The notes under the pieces are model-generated. The model did not search any database, had not been told where the DNA came from, and worked only from the letters and a program-made list of their open reading frames with translations. This document shows, in pieces, positions 34,400-46,650 of a DNA stretch of 64,000 nucleotides. This stretch comes from Salvia splendens (lineage: Eukaryota; Streptophyta; Magnoliopsida; Lamiales; Lamiaceae). How positions within the stretch are numbered: the stretch's first letter is position 1; each line of letters begins with the position of its first letter. Position numbers and translations under genes: made by a program. Where the stretch lies: positions 12,570,063 through 12,634,062 of the forward strand of contig NC_056049.1 of NCBI RefSeq assembly GCF_004379255.2, read 5' to 3'.

Positions 34400-35405
34400 A
34401 AAACAAAGGACAAACTATCTAAAAGAACCAACACAAGATGAGCAAAATGCAAATGCCATCAACACCTAAAGTTAGGAAAACCTACTTGATCCCATCTACA
34501 CAAGGCCTTCACTCGAGCAGGAGCCGAGTTTCTTGTGATGTACGAGCATGCCGCTATTTGGTTTCCAATTCCGGCAAAGTGATCTACAACCTCTCAATTT
34601 GCCCTTAATCTTAGCCAACCGCTGATTCCAACTACCCCAAACCAATCCAGTGAACCACAATCTCCGCAACTGATTCCAGCCAAATATGGTCCCCATATTG
34701 TTTGGCAAGACTCAATCCCATGAAAATTGCCAAGGTTTGGCCCCAAGTCCCGACTCAGCCTTCAAACCTGTGGCAAAACTTGACAGAATCTCTCCATTAT
34801 GATCTCGCACGACACCCCCTCCTCTAGTAGTTTGGGATGATGGACTGAACGCACCGTTTGTGTTTACTTTAATCCATGAGTGCTCTAGGGGCCTCCATTG
34901 CACCCTCTAAACTTTCTTAGTTCGCGCTGCACTCAGCGGTTCTGCCATAAAATCCACTCCCGGATTGCAGTCTCTCCAATGAACTGGACTTAGCATCTTT
35001 GCCAGGACCAAATTCCTCAAATAAATAATGACTTTTGAGCTCACATTCTCTACCTTGAAATATTTTCATGGTGTACATTCTTGTTTCTCTCCGTCCAAAT
35101 GAACCAAAGGATGAGACAAGGAATAACCACACAAATACTATGTCTAGAGCGCGTATTCAAGTTTCTTTGCCACCATCTTAATCTTAGATCAACATTCTCT
35201 CATTCCTCTGGAAACAGCGGAACCTGAGGGAACCATCTAGCAAAATGTCAGCATACTCTTCTTGCAGCCTCTCCATTTACAAACAAGTGCAACCTTGACT
35301 CAACCTCCGGCTTCTCAAAACATCGATATCTCGAAGCCAGATAGATTCCCCTCCATTGGAGTTTCATATCCTCTGTGATTCTGTTAGCGAACAATCTCCA
35401 ACGGA
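34400..35405 (-). pseudogene. LINE ORF2 C-terminal region with RNase H-like start
   Basis: Minus-strand frames show the region after the LINE reverse transcriptase: WRGIYLASRYRCFEKPEVES-like and CLILWFIWTERNKNVH-like segments (zf-RVT type), shifted between frames. At 34712-34903 comes HSWIKVNTNGAFSPSSQTTR followed by GGGVVRDHNGEIL, the start of a plant-LINE RNase H (RVT_3-like) domain. The frame stops soon after, at 34712. Several frameshifts and stops make it dead. Confidence 0.82.
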
Positions 35406-35420
35406 AGTATTAAACTAGTT

Positions 35421-36275
35421 ATTATTATTACTACTCATATATTTATTACACATCATTTTATTTAAAACATCTGTCATTATATATAACATCTTAAACTCGG
35501 GTTTAACCAATTATTTTTAATTAATCCCAACTAATTAAACTTACCTTACTTAATCCCAACTAATTAAAATCAAAATCCACGATACCCACATAACCTAATT
35601 GGCCAATAAAAAAAACTCTAAAATATGGGATTCATCTTTAATCTTCTTCTCTCGTTCTCATTGCCTTTCATCTCTCTTCTTCTTCTCTTGTTCTCAGTCC
35701 GGAATGGACACCATCTTGGCAGAAACTCCCCTCTCTCTGGTGCTAACTCCTAAGCCGTAGGGAGTCTAGAGAGATTTCACTCGGTTGGGTGACATTTGCG
35801 CCATTTAGACACCGAGTCCGAGATCATTTCACTGATCAGTTGGGTGGCGTCTTCAGTGCGCGAATCATCTAGAGTCTTCTCACCCGGCCGGGTGACTGGA
35901 CGCCCACTGTCGAATTTCAGTTCTCAAATAGGTTTGGGGCTAGTGCATTTGATTAAGTTAACCCGACTAGGTGACTTGACGCCCAATGCAAGTCTATTGA
36001 GCAACTCGGAAAGACGTGTTTTCCTGTTTGAAAAATCTTTCAATAGTTAATCTTTTATTTTAGTTTGTCAAAATCTTTCAAAACAAAAAATCAAACCTTT
36101 TATGTTATATTTTTATTTCCTCATAAGTTTTAAACAATGTTTCACCTCCATGTAAATTGACATCTTAAATACTACTTACGACGCTGAAATCTTGCAGTAT
36201 CGTAGTATTATTAGAGTAATTAATTAAACTTGATTTATTGTGTAAACTGGATTAGATACTCTAAAATACACTTCA
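35421..36275 (+). mobile_element. Gypsy (Tat/Athila-type) LTR, right part
   Basis: The 35980-36275 part is an inverted copy of 17876-18170 and ends in CACTTCA just before a gypsy-type primer site. The middle holds CACTCGGTTGGGTGA/CACCCGGCCGGGTGA-type repeats like those in the LTR at 17876. The left boundary is not resolved; the LINE target site at 35420 is the nearest landmark. Confidence 0.5.
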
Positions 36276-36280
36276 AGTTT

Positions 36281-36300
36281 TGGCACCGTTCCCGGGGAGA
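36281..36300 (+). other. Gypsy primer-binding site-like sequence
   Basis: TGGCACCGTTCCCGGGGAGA six bases after the LTR end. It closely resembles the TGGCGCCGTTGCCGGGGA primer site of plant Tat/Athila elements. Confidence 0.7.
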
Positions 36301-37184
36301 CAATAGATTGTTTAACCCTTAGTCTGCCTAAGTATACATAGTGTTTAAGTTGATAATGGAAGATGTTAGGCAATCTTTTCATAGCCTACTTTTATATCTA
36401 AAATTTTTACCCTTTTCAAAATCTCTTTTACCCTTTGGAGCCAACTTTTGAGCCTTTAAGTCTATTCTTTGGAAGCCAAAATAATGGGGACAATTCCTTG
36501 GGTTAGTTAGTTTGGATTTTTTATATCTTTTGTAAAGGAATTGGAGAGATAAGAAGGAAATAATATAAAGTGAAAAAGTAGTGTGCTTAAATTAAGAAAA
36601 AAAAAGTGCATGTTGTGAAATAGAGAAATTCAAAGTGTGCTTGTCCTAGAAATGATGCCTATAGTATTAAAAAATGAAAACAAAAGAAAAGAATAGAAGG
36701 TTGTGTATAAAGGAAAGAAAACCAAAGGATTGATAAAGTGAGTTGAAGTTAGAATAAATGTAAAAAATGTCTTGGGTTTGAAAGAAAACCCACGATCTAT
36801 TTTACTCTACTTGAGAATTTTTATTTTTAGTCACTTCTTAGCCAAATATTCCTCACCTACCAAAGAGCCTATATTACAACCAAAGTAATGATCTTTCGTA
36901 CTTTTGATGTTTAATCACATCTAGTAGAGGATGAAATAGATTTTGAGCAAACCTATGGTAAACTTTGCATGATATACGATTTGAGTGCTTATACACTTTG
37001 CCTTATACAATTTGAACACACTTCCCATCTTTGGAAGTTTAACCACTTGTGAGTGCATGATTCCAAGGTGATATACGAGTTAGTAATGAAAATGCACAAA
37101 TAAGCCATGTTTGATTTGATTTGTGTTATTTCATGCTTAGTCTATTTTTTCATAATTTGAGGCAATTATGACGTAGATTCCTTA
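36301..37184. other. Gypsy internal debris, non-coding
   Basis: AT-rich sequence after the primer site with no recognisable gag or pol. Probably a rearranged retrotransposon untranslated region. Confidence 0.35.
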
Positions 37185-40134
37185 TGTAATGCCCCCTCCT
37201 TTTTATTACCCTTTTCCATTAATGTTTAATGTCGAGCTAGTGAATCCTAGCTCTCTCGACTCGTGTTTTGGAATGAAATTCATTAGCGTTCGTAAATGTT
37301 CAATGTTGTTAGCTAGCTAAACCAAAAAAAAAGTATAAGTAAGAATCGATCGAACCAAAACGACTTCGATATAATTACAAAAAGGAACAAAGGGTTTACT
37401 TCAGACAAAAAGTGTTCGAATATCTTTTTACATACATAACAAGCTACCATCTAATTACAAGAAATATTCTACACATGAATTGATGAGGGGGATGTTAAGA
37501 ATGCAAAACATGCATTTTGGGCCCTCCTCGAAATGACCGAAATCGCACCCTCTACGGGTCGGGCCCGAACGAGTTGACTGCCGAGAGCAGCGGGCCGGGC
37601 CGGGAACAACATAGCAGTCCAAGTCTTGCTCCACCTGCAAAATAAGACGAAACCTTTAATTAGCAAAGAAACAAGAGAAATTAAGAGGATTTCTATTAGG
37701 GGAGAAAGAACAACACCTCTTTTCTAACAAGAGACTAAAGACTAGCCTCAATGAGCAAGTCGAGCCTGCACGTTTCCCTTGTGCAGTCAATCTGCACTCC
37801 CTCCTGGGACCATCTGCCACCACAAAACAATTACCATAAATCAAGAAGTACTCCCCATAAGCATAACACCAAAATTTCCTTAATTAAAAGTGAAGAGGTA
37901 CAAGTGCAAAAGGAGATATGTTATGACATGAAGACAAAAGAAAATCAGCCCCTTTAATGACACAAAGTACACCAAATTGCCTATAAAGAAAATCAGCCCC
38001 TTTAGAAGCATGATCACTTAGAATAGCAAAAATCGACAGTAAGTTCTAACACCATCAAATGCTGCCCCAGACACACAACCAAATCGTTTATATAACACAC
38101 GGGCAGTAGTATCACATCTAAAACGAGACTAAAACAATAAAGTAGCTCTCTGCACAGATGGGATTCAACATCACCAATTAGAGGCTAATTCCTCAGTAAG
38201 TACTTAGCAAACAAGAATAAGCATAAGAGCTGATCACTAAACGAAGAAACAAAAGGGGCTAAGGGGAAAGAGACTTAGATTAAGCTCGAGGGGGTGGCGA
38301 CGCCGCCGGAGCAGCGGCGCGAGGCGAAACCAGTCGGCGACGGGAGAGGAGCTGCTGCCTTCGGAGGCAAAGAAACAGGGGCGCCGTCCCTGACCGGATA
38401 GAGCTTCGGCTCCCCGATCTAGATTTCAGAGGAGGCAGGCGCCGGCGGAGCTTTACCAAATCGGAACGGCGATTCCGCCGAAAAAGGAAGAGAATGAGAG
38501 TGAGCTGAGAGGGAACCCGATTTGTGGAAAAGAGAGGCCACTCCGGCGTGGATTCGCCGGAGGAGAGTGAAAGAAGAGGCACCGCCGTTCTCTTTTATCG
38601 ACTAGGGATTTTTCCTCCAAATGTGATGGATGAGGGAATAATGGAGAAGAGGGAGTACCGATGTGGACTCAATCCACTTTATTGGGCTGGGCCATGTCTC
38701 CCTAATTAATTAATACTTGGATTGATTTAATTAGTAGGGTGGGCTGAATGAGTTGAATGCCTGGGTTGAGCCCATTTAAGTAGGAAGGGGAAAAATTGAA
38801 GAAAAATAGAGACCGAGATTTTCCCCTTGAAAATTTGGGCTAGTCCCATTTTAAATTGTGGACCCGGAACTCAAGTAATAAATGAACTCAAGGAAATTAG
38901 TTGAGAAAGTGGACGAATTCTATTGTTGAAGAGACATGTAAGCATACAACAAACAGGGAGCACTGAAAGAAAACTTGCACACTATCAAAAGCTGTAAAAC
39001 GAAAAGGTGACAGTGACGGCAATCCCAACGAACTATGACCTTCTTCTTCACTGAGCAACAAATCAAACACACATGGCAGAGGAAAACAAAGCATATGACA
39101 TCAAAGCGAGAAACAAACAAATCAAAACACGGATCCATGCGATTTAGCCGAAGAGAAAACAGATCTAAAGGTGTATCCTAATTTCATGCAAGTTGACGAG
39201 CAAAAACTTAGATCTAACTATGAGAAATCAAAATAGAGCAACGAAGGCAATCTAAGCTAGATCTATCCCATAAATCACCAAATTCCAACAGACATGCATC
39301 GCATACTCCATCCAAAACATCAGATCTAAACATAAATCATTGAATTACGCTTAACTCACTTCAAAATCAGAACAAAACTAGACTAGCAAAGAAAATGAGA
39401 ACATAAAACATCAGATTCAAAACAACTTCCACTGAACACTCCATTTCATAAACGATCTCCGATAAACCAAACAAACAGAATTCTAAAAACTCAAATTCGG
39501 CAGATTGATCAACAACAAAAGTACTGGAATAGTAGCTAAAAGAAAACAGAAAGAACAACCGAAATTTAGAAAATCAAAGAACTAAAACTGAATAACAACT
39601 GTTTGACCCCTCGGGGTTTAAAGAAAAAACAAACTATGAAGGCTTCTTTGGAAGATCTGAGTCTCTTCTTCCTTGATGAGGAAGAAGAGAGGAAGGTTGA
39701 AGTGGAAAACGGCTCCGATGACTCCTAGCTCCCGTGCTCCATGCTTGAAGTGTAACTAAGGATTGTGAAATCACTAAGATAATACTGGACTCCCCAAAAG
39801 AACACCCCCCTTGCTATGTGCCTTCTCTCCACTATTTATAGGATGACATTGGCTCAAATCCCTAGGTTAAGCTCATCCAGTCTTAACATTAATGCCCCTT
39901 AGGTGGCTTCTTCTTTTCTCTCTCTTATGACTCATCATCTCGTGTGTTGAACTTCACTTGATCAACTCGTTGGTTGGGCAGGTTCTATTGCTTGTTCGGA
40001 ACTGATCAGCTTGCCCTCGGATTCGGTCATTCCTTGCTTTATTTTCAAGTTGATCAAGTCGTCCATGCACTTCACCGCTTCACCACTTTTAAGCTCCTGC
40101 ACACTTAAAACCATGCTTGTAACGAGCCCTATCA
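37185..40134 (-). other. LTR-like debris, probably two gypsy LTR pieces
   Basis: 37185 begins TGTAATGCCCCCTCC, a chromoviral-type LTR terminus. At 40134 the minus strand begins TGATAGGGCTCGTTACAAGC, similar to the unit at 6637. On the minus strand 39833-39840 is a TATA box (TATAAATA) and 38280-38600 is a GC-rich leader-like stretch after a T/C-rich tract. No coding domain is recognised, and open frames at 38280-38582 and 39962-40186 are not supported. The boundary between the two pieces is not resolved. Confidence 0.35.
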
Positions 40135-40886
40135 GTACACACAAGCCACAACTAATATAGTCATTCACTTGTAAATAATGAACCAAAACTCATAAATAAT
40201 GTAGTAATTCAATTGTAAATAATGTAGTCATTCAGTGCCTAAACGAATGATGTACATAAAACACATAACTAATGTAGTCATTCACTAGTGAATAATGTAC
40301 GAAAACTCATTAATAATGCTAGCACATTATAAGACTATATTCGTACATTAGAAAGTGAAATTTTATGCATGTGTTGGTAATGTTCCCTAGCCCCATGAAT
40401 TGCTAAACCCTAGGGGAATGATTCTAACTCCATGCCATTGGTGATGGTTTCGTTTGTGAGTCGGTATTACAACCTAGCACCATGGATTGCAAAACCCAAT
40501 GGGTATGGATTCAAATCCGGCCAAACATTAAATCCTTACATAAGCACATCATTTAGTATGACGCATATACATTGATGGCCAATTTTCGTACATTATTTAC
40601 TATTTGAAATCCACAACACACATAAAAAATGAATCTCAATGCATGTGGTGGTACTATATACCCTAGCCCCTGGATTGCTAAACCCCTAGGGGAACGATTT
40701 AAACTCTCTGCCAATGGTGATAGTTTCGTTTGTGAGTGAGTACTACAACATAGCCCATGGATTGCTAACAATGTATAGTACATACATTAAACAAATAACA
40801 TGGAAGTTTATGACTACATTATATCCACAAATCGTACATTAATTGCTGCTACCTTTTCAATAGTTCACATGATAACATAGAATCCA
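40135..40886. repeat. Unclassified host repeat with CCCTAG...CCTAGGGG units
   Basis: About four imperfect units at 40386, 40475, 40655 and 40748 share ATGGATTGCTAAACCC, often bounded by CCCTAG and CTAGGGG, which can pair. Between them are segments rich in GTACATTA and AATGTAGTCATTCAC. Further units lie at 44744-44914 and 51347-51676. No coding sequence. Confidence 0.6.
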
Positions 40887-42142
40887 ACACGGTCAGTTCT
40901 AAACAAAGAAAAATAAGAATTTCACAAGTCAGATAGGCCTAGACTATCTATCGTGAAAGGTTGCAATGTCGGTTCGCATATTTCTAAGCCTTACTGAAAT
41001 AAGATGACATTGATGTGGTAGAGCATTGAATTGGATCTAACAGCGAGACAAGTTGTTATGCTATCTACGGAAAGACGAGGTCTTAATAAATTATTTATTT
41101 CTTAATCAATATACGTTAGCATTGAGCATACGGTGTTGATTATGTACTACTTTGACTTACCAAATGGTGCGGATTTTTCGCAACCCAATAATCCTAGTAT
41201 ATTGGGTAGTGGTGATTAATATCTAGCGGTGCTAGGATTGCTATTATATAGAATCGTGCGCGAGGTGAGTCTCGTTTGATAATGTCCTCAAGAGGAGCTC
41301 GAAACAAAGCTTTATTATTCGGAACCTAGCTAGTTGGAGTTTGATTACTCTATGAATAATAAATAAGTGTTTCTTGCTAAGTCCACTCTTGGAATTAATA
41401 AGATGTTAATTAATTAAGTTCATAGCAGACACTAATTAATTAATTGACGTTTCTATCTTAAGCGCGGGAATAGAACAACAAACAAATGGAAACCCGGATT
41501 ACTTATAATTTCAGATTTCGATGGACAGTGCAATATTACTTCTGTTGTGGCTGCTCGTAATATTCCAATATAAGCTTGTATTAAATTATGGGTTCAATTT
41601 AATTAGTAAAAAGCTAACTGGAGGAGACCATATCCAAAACCTTCCATAGATCCCTAACTGGGCCCAATATGTGATTTAATATAAATAGGAGAATAAAGGA
41701 GATAGGAAATACACATAATTTTATTTAAAATTTTCGCCCCCCTCTCCTTCACTAAGAGGGACGATTTTTCTCCTCGGCTCTCCTCCGTGAGATAGAATTT
41801 CTGTCTTCTTTATTTAAGTCCTAGTATTCTGGTGAGATCAGCCCACACTGATATCAGCATACAGTCCGGGAACCAATCAGAAGATCTGTGATTTAGTACT
41901 CAAGATCTTCACGTGGAGAAGGCGCTAGCTATATTCGATTCTTTAGACAATCCCCAAGGTAAAATGGCTAATCCATAAAAAGCATGTTTTAGGTTTCAAT
42001 TACGCTAAAGCATGATTTGATTCAAGTTATGAGCATGATACATAAGATAATTGCGCGAATAAATTTTATCTAAATAATCTTCTAAATAGATCAGAATTAT
42101 TATGTAATTGATTTATGTACGCTTCCGCTACCAACCTCTTCA
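40887..42142 (+). mobile_element. 5' LTR of copia copy B, left end missing
   Basis: Collinear (inverted) with the copy C LTR from ACACGGTCAGTTCTAAAC onward. About 200 bp of the LTR start is absent. Confidence 0.85.
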
Positions 42143-43924
42143 ATTGGTATAAGAGTCAGTCTTTGGCTTTGATTATTTGGATTTAAATTTCGCGAAATTC
42201 ATGTATGCATGTATTATTTGATTGCGAAGCATGTTCTTGGTGTTGTTGTTATTATTTTATGCATGTTGAACTCAAGAAAAATCAAAGAGAACTTGAAATA
42301 TTCGAGCACACGAGACGTGCTATGCTTCGGCGCTTGCGCCGAGACAGAATGCGTGACGTGCGCACGAAGCGGGGATGTCGAAACAGTGGGAGCAACGGGC
42401 GGTGATCATGGGGCGACGCGCAAATGAGCGAGGGCTCGTGCGCGCCGCCGACCGAGACCGCACAGCCCATGCGGATTCCGGAACCGCTTCGACGAAAGGG
42501 GCAGGCGCGGTGCGGCGGTTCGTCCAAGAACCTACCGAGACACCGTGAGCCGCCCAGCACTGAACCCTAGGCGGAAGGTCCCTGAGACAAGGCTCCAGCC
42601 GGTGGCCGAGAGCAACTCACCTTCGAGCGCGACGCTGGTCAAGGCAGTGGGAGTGTCGGGTCTCGGGATGCCGTGACCGGCGACGATCACCGGCCGAGAG
42701 CAGCGGTGCAGCGTTGCACGCTGCTGGCTGACGGCAGGCGCAAGCCCAACGAGCTATGGCACGGATGCAGCAGCCGTGAGCAGCAAAGCCTTGAGCGCGG
42801 GCTGCCTGGTGCGATGAGATATCAATGATGAGATATCAATGATGGAATTATTTTATGATTATTTAATTCATTGAATTAATAGAAATCATTAAAATATTAT
42901 TATTTAATGAAAATAAAATAATTTTGGAAGATTTTCCTAGATTTTAGGAATATTTTGATTATTGACTTTATCTATGGAAATAAATAACTTTTATTTACTC
43001 CTAGATGATATAAACAAGAATAATTAAATAGTTTCCTAATTATTATATATCTAGAATCCTAATAAGGATAGATATATAGGAATACATTAAATAATATAAT
43101 TATTCTCTTCCTAATCTTGAACTAGGAATTAATTTAAGTTTAATTATTCATGTCAGTCCAAGATATAAATAATTCTATTAATTTTAGATAAATCCTATAG
43201 AAGACATGAATAAGAATTGAACTTTAGTAAATTAATATAATTTTCATAAATAAGATATTAAAAGATTATAAAAGTTTTAATTATTCAGTCAATTAAATAC
43301 CAACAAAATTTAATTAAGCTTTTTCTGCCTTAAGGCTAAGGATAATTAATGAAAAACCATAACTAAAATATCTAAGCGATAAATACGAACTATGTTTGTA
43401 TATGGTCGATTGGTCTGCAATTTGTGAAGCTAATTTCTAATATTATCGCCACCCATTATGTGGGGACAATAATCCTACGAAATAGTAAGGTCATGAGGGC
43501 GGACTTCTCAAATATAAATAGTGTGAACTAGAATGTGGTTTCTAATATTATTGCCACCCATTATGTGGGGACAATAATCCTAAGAAATTACGAGCTTCAG
43601 GAGCTTGATTTTGTTAGGAGCACATGAGTATTGTTATGGGAGTGTGTTGTAGAAATAAAATTCTGTAATGCTAAATCTGGTGGTCTTACTTAGGCAACAT
43701 TAGGCGGCCATGCCATTATGTGGTCTCTGGACTATTCGTCGGTGTTGTGACCAGTAAAAATGCTAAAATTTTAATGCGTATTGACCTCTTATGGAGCGTA
43801 CAAAATTTTAATTTTACAGTTGTAAGTTTTTGAAAAGTTTTATGGTTAACCTATTCAAATTCATTACATAAGTTTATGACAAATAGTAAATCTTATGTTT
43901 TGCAGTGCAACATGAATCGTCAAA
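42143..43924 (+). other. Untranslated leader of copia copy B
   Basis: A perfect stem-loop lies at 42327-42342 (TCGGCGC/GCGCCGA, loop TT). A GC-rich island spans about 42310-42810, then AT-rich DNA. Two copies of the conserved hairpin motif lie at about 43441-43475 and 43545-43580. No conserved reading frame. Confidence 0.75.
42145..42156 (+). other. Degraded tRNA-iMet primer-binding site (copy B)
   Basis: TGGTATAAGAGT, two mismatches to the TGGTATCAGAGC site of copy C, at the standard position after the LTR. Confidence 0.75.
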
Positions 43925-44743
43925 ATGTCATTCAATACTCTTTCTGTAATTCTTAAAGAAAACAAACTCGAGGGCCAAAATTTTATAGAATGGAAATAAA
44001 ATTTAGACATCGTTCTCACCGCCGATGAGTACAAGTTTGTACTCACTGCTCCACTACCTCCTGTGCTGCAGCTAATGCCGCGTAGGCAGTACGAGATGCG
44101 CATAAACGGTGGCATAAGGCGAATGAGATGGCTAAGTGTTATATGTTGGCCTCCATCTCAATAGCGCTTAGACATCAGCATGCCGCCATGGCGACTGCCG
44201 CCGAGATTATGCAAAATCTCACAAATCTTTTTGGTACTCAGAATCGAACGACTAAGTCTCAAGCCTTTCGGAGTATCATGGTGAAGACTATGAAGGAAGG
44301 CACATTTGTGTGGGACCATGTCCTCGAGATGATGAGCCACCTCAATCAAATTGAGGTTTTGGGATGGACGATCGATCCCGAGTCCCAAGTCACTATAATC
44401 CTTCAAAGTCTACCCCCTAGCTTTCAGCAGTTGAAGCTCAACTTCGAGATGAACAAAAGGGACTACACCCTGGCTGAATTGTTGACTGAACTTCAGTCGG
44501 CGGAGGATCTTATGATCCAAGCTAAGGCGGCGATGGTTAGTTCGACACATCATTCCTCTGGCCCTAGGCCTGGCGCAGAAAAAAAGAAAGTGTCGAACCA
44601 GGTTGCCACTAAGGATGCTAAGGGAAAGAAGAAAAGGAAGGTAAACAAGAAGCAAAGAAAGTGCTTCAAGTGCGGACAAGAGGGGTATTGGAAGCCAGAC
44701 TGTCCTAGAAATGGCAAGGCTACAGGTATGCACCAAGCTCTAT
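43925..44743 (+). pseudogene. copia gag (copy B), broken and truncated
   Basis: The ATG at 43925 begins MSFNTLSVILKENKLEG, then an in-frame TAA follows EWK within 30 codons. A second open stretch from 44128 covers the gag core (EIMQNLTNLFGTQNRTTKSQ; HVLEMMSHLNQIEVLGW). It continues through a lysine-rich tract to the zinc knuckle CFKCGQEGYWKPDC, whose usual H-W reads Y-W. Homology stops at CACCAAGCTCTA. Protease and pol are absent. Confidence 0.88.
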
Positions 44744-44914
44744 TACATTATTAAGTCATTTCCTTACATTAACGTGTGAGATTCATACATTAACATACTA
44801 TATCCGTACATCAATATCTGTATGAAACCAAAACCAGAAAAATAAAAAGATAAATTACAGAATAGTGTTAGTACTATGCCCTAGCTAAAGTGATTGCTAA
44901 ACCCTAGGGGTGTG
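44744..44914. repeat. Host repeat, left of copia C
   Basis: One unit (GATTGCTAAACCCTAGGGG near 44892) of the repeat described at 40135. It continues at 51347 when copy C is removed. Confidence 0.6.
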
Positions 44915-44919
44915 GATTT

Positions 44920-45920
44920 TGAAGGGGTTGGCGGCGGAAGCGTGCGTTAAATATCTGATCACATGAATTTGATCTATTTTGCAGATTATTTAGACAAATT
45001 CTATTCGCGCAATTTTCACATGTATCATGCTCATAACTTGAATTAAAACATGCTTTAGCATATAAAATCCCTAAAACATGCTTACTACGGAATTAGCCAA
45101 TTTACCTCATTGATTCAATCAAGAATCGATGATGGCTCGCTCCGTCTCCACGTGAAGATCTTCAATACAAGACCTCAGATCTTCTGACTGGTGTCCCGGA
45201 CTATACGCCAATATTTGTGTGTGCAAATCTCACCAACGTATTAGGACTAGAATAACGAAGACAGAACTCAGCTCACGGAGGAAGGCAATTTTCGATTTCT
45301 CTCTCTCAAAGGAGTGGATGAAAATTTGTGAGTGGAAAAAGGTGTGTTTTATGTCTCCTTTATTCTCCTATTTATATAAGTCACATATTGGGCCCAGTCA
45401 GGGATCTAAGGAAGAATTTTGATCAGGCCTCACCCAATTAGCTTTTTACTTAATTAAATTGAACCCACAATTTAATATAAGCTTATATTGAAATATTCCA
45501 AGCAGCCACTACAGAAGTAATATTGCACTTAATTACAAGTATTCCGGGTTTCCTTTATTCGCGTTCAATTTATTTCCCGTGCTTAAGATAGAAACAACCA
45601 TTAATTAATTATTGTCTGCTATGGACTTAATTAATTAACATATTTTATTCTCCAAGAGTGGACTTAGCAAGAAACTCTTATTTATTATTCATAGAGTAAT
45701 TATACTCCAACTACCTAGGTTCCGAATAATAAAAGCTTGTTTCGAGCTCCTCTTGTGGATGTTATCAAACGAGACTCTCCTCGCGCACGTTTCAACATAA
45801 TAGCAATCCTAGCACCTCTAGATAATGATCACCACTACCCAATATACCTGGATCGTTGGGTTACGAAAAACCCGCACCTTTGGTAAGTCAAAGTAGTGGA
45901 TACTCAATATCGTATGCTCA
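44920..45920 (-). mobile_element. 3' LTR of copia copy C, 5' part deleted
   Basis: Matches 49875-50890 closely. It is fused at 45920/45921 to integrase codons after YELWT. Confidence 0.93.
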
Positions 45921-46650
45921 GTCCACAACTCATATGGAGTTTTAGGTACGGATTTTGATGGTAAATTGTCTAAAATGTGATTTGCAGAAAGCAAGGCATG
46001 TCCCCAAAATGAAATAGGTAACCGTGCAAAACTCATCATCGAACGGACCATGTTTAACAAGGTCCTATTCCTTCTTTCAGCCACGCCGTTTTGCTGGGGC
46101 GTGCCCGGCGCAGTCAGTTGGGATTCAATTCCCGACTCCCATAAGTAGTCCAAAAATTCGGCACTGAGGTATTCGCCTCCACGATCAGATCGTAGGCATT
46201 TGATATTCTTTCCATGATACTTCTCCACAAGAGTCTTAAAGTCTTTAAACTTGTCAAAAGACTCTGACTTGTGACGCATCAAATAGACATATCCAATTTT
46301 CGAGAAGTCATCAATAAATGTGATGAAGTATCGAAAACCACCTCTTGCCTCAGTAGACATTGGTCCACATACATCGGAATTAACGAGCTCAAGTACTCCC
46401 TTGGCCCTATTGCCCTTAGCCTTAAAAGGCCTCTTGGTCATCTTGCCTTCTAAGCATGACTCACACTTATGAAAAGGTTCCTCCTCTAGACCTTTGATAA
46501 GATCTTGTTGAACAAGAGAATGGATCCTCCTTTCATTGGCATGACCAAGTCTAAGGTGCCACAAGTACGTTTCGTTCATTGAATTTGAAGGTTCCTTTCG
46601 TTTCTTTGAAATTTTTAATGTTGTATTGAGTTCTGATTTGCGATTATAAA
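45921..46650 (-). pseudogene. copia integrase (copy C), truncated by deletion
   Basis: The frame from 46579 runs HLRLGHANERRIHSL, the CESCLEGKMTKRPF zinc region, and the catalytic motifs NSDVCGP, RSDRGGEYL and QQNGVAERRNRTL. All acidic residues are intact. It is separated from gag-protease by a frameshift near 46620-46650. After YELWT the frame enters LTR sequence. The integrase C-terminal region, RT and RNase H are lost. This is the best-preserved pol domain of the lineage in this window. Confidence 0.92.

Larger units (their letters stand above)
28222..35405 (-). mobile_element. L1-type LINE, 5'-truncated, hosting a Harbinger element
   Basis: A perfect 15-bp target duplication (AGTATTAAACTAGTT) flanks the insertion at 28207-28221 and 35406-35420. 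On the minus strand the 3' end carries a short A-run next to the left duplication (28222-28227). Without the 6,060-bp Harbinger and its extra GAA, the LINE is about 1.12 kb. It retains only the 3' part of ORF2 and the 3' UTR, a typical 5'-truncated insertion. Confidence 0.92.
40887..44743 (+). mobile_element. Ty1/copia copy B, truncated at both ends
   Basis: Plus-strand copy: a 5' LTR lacking its first part (40887-42142), a degraded primer site, a 1.8-kb leader and gag. It ends abruptly at about 44743 inside gag, where host-repeat sequence begins. The LTR end ACCTCTTCA and the leader match copy C. No target duplication can be assigned. Confidence 0.88.

Noticed and set aside
39962..40186. 74-codon minus-strand frame near the LTR-like terminus at 40134
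   Set aside because: It begins upstream of the terminus and spans it, with no family motif; chance frame.
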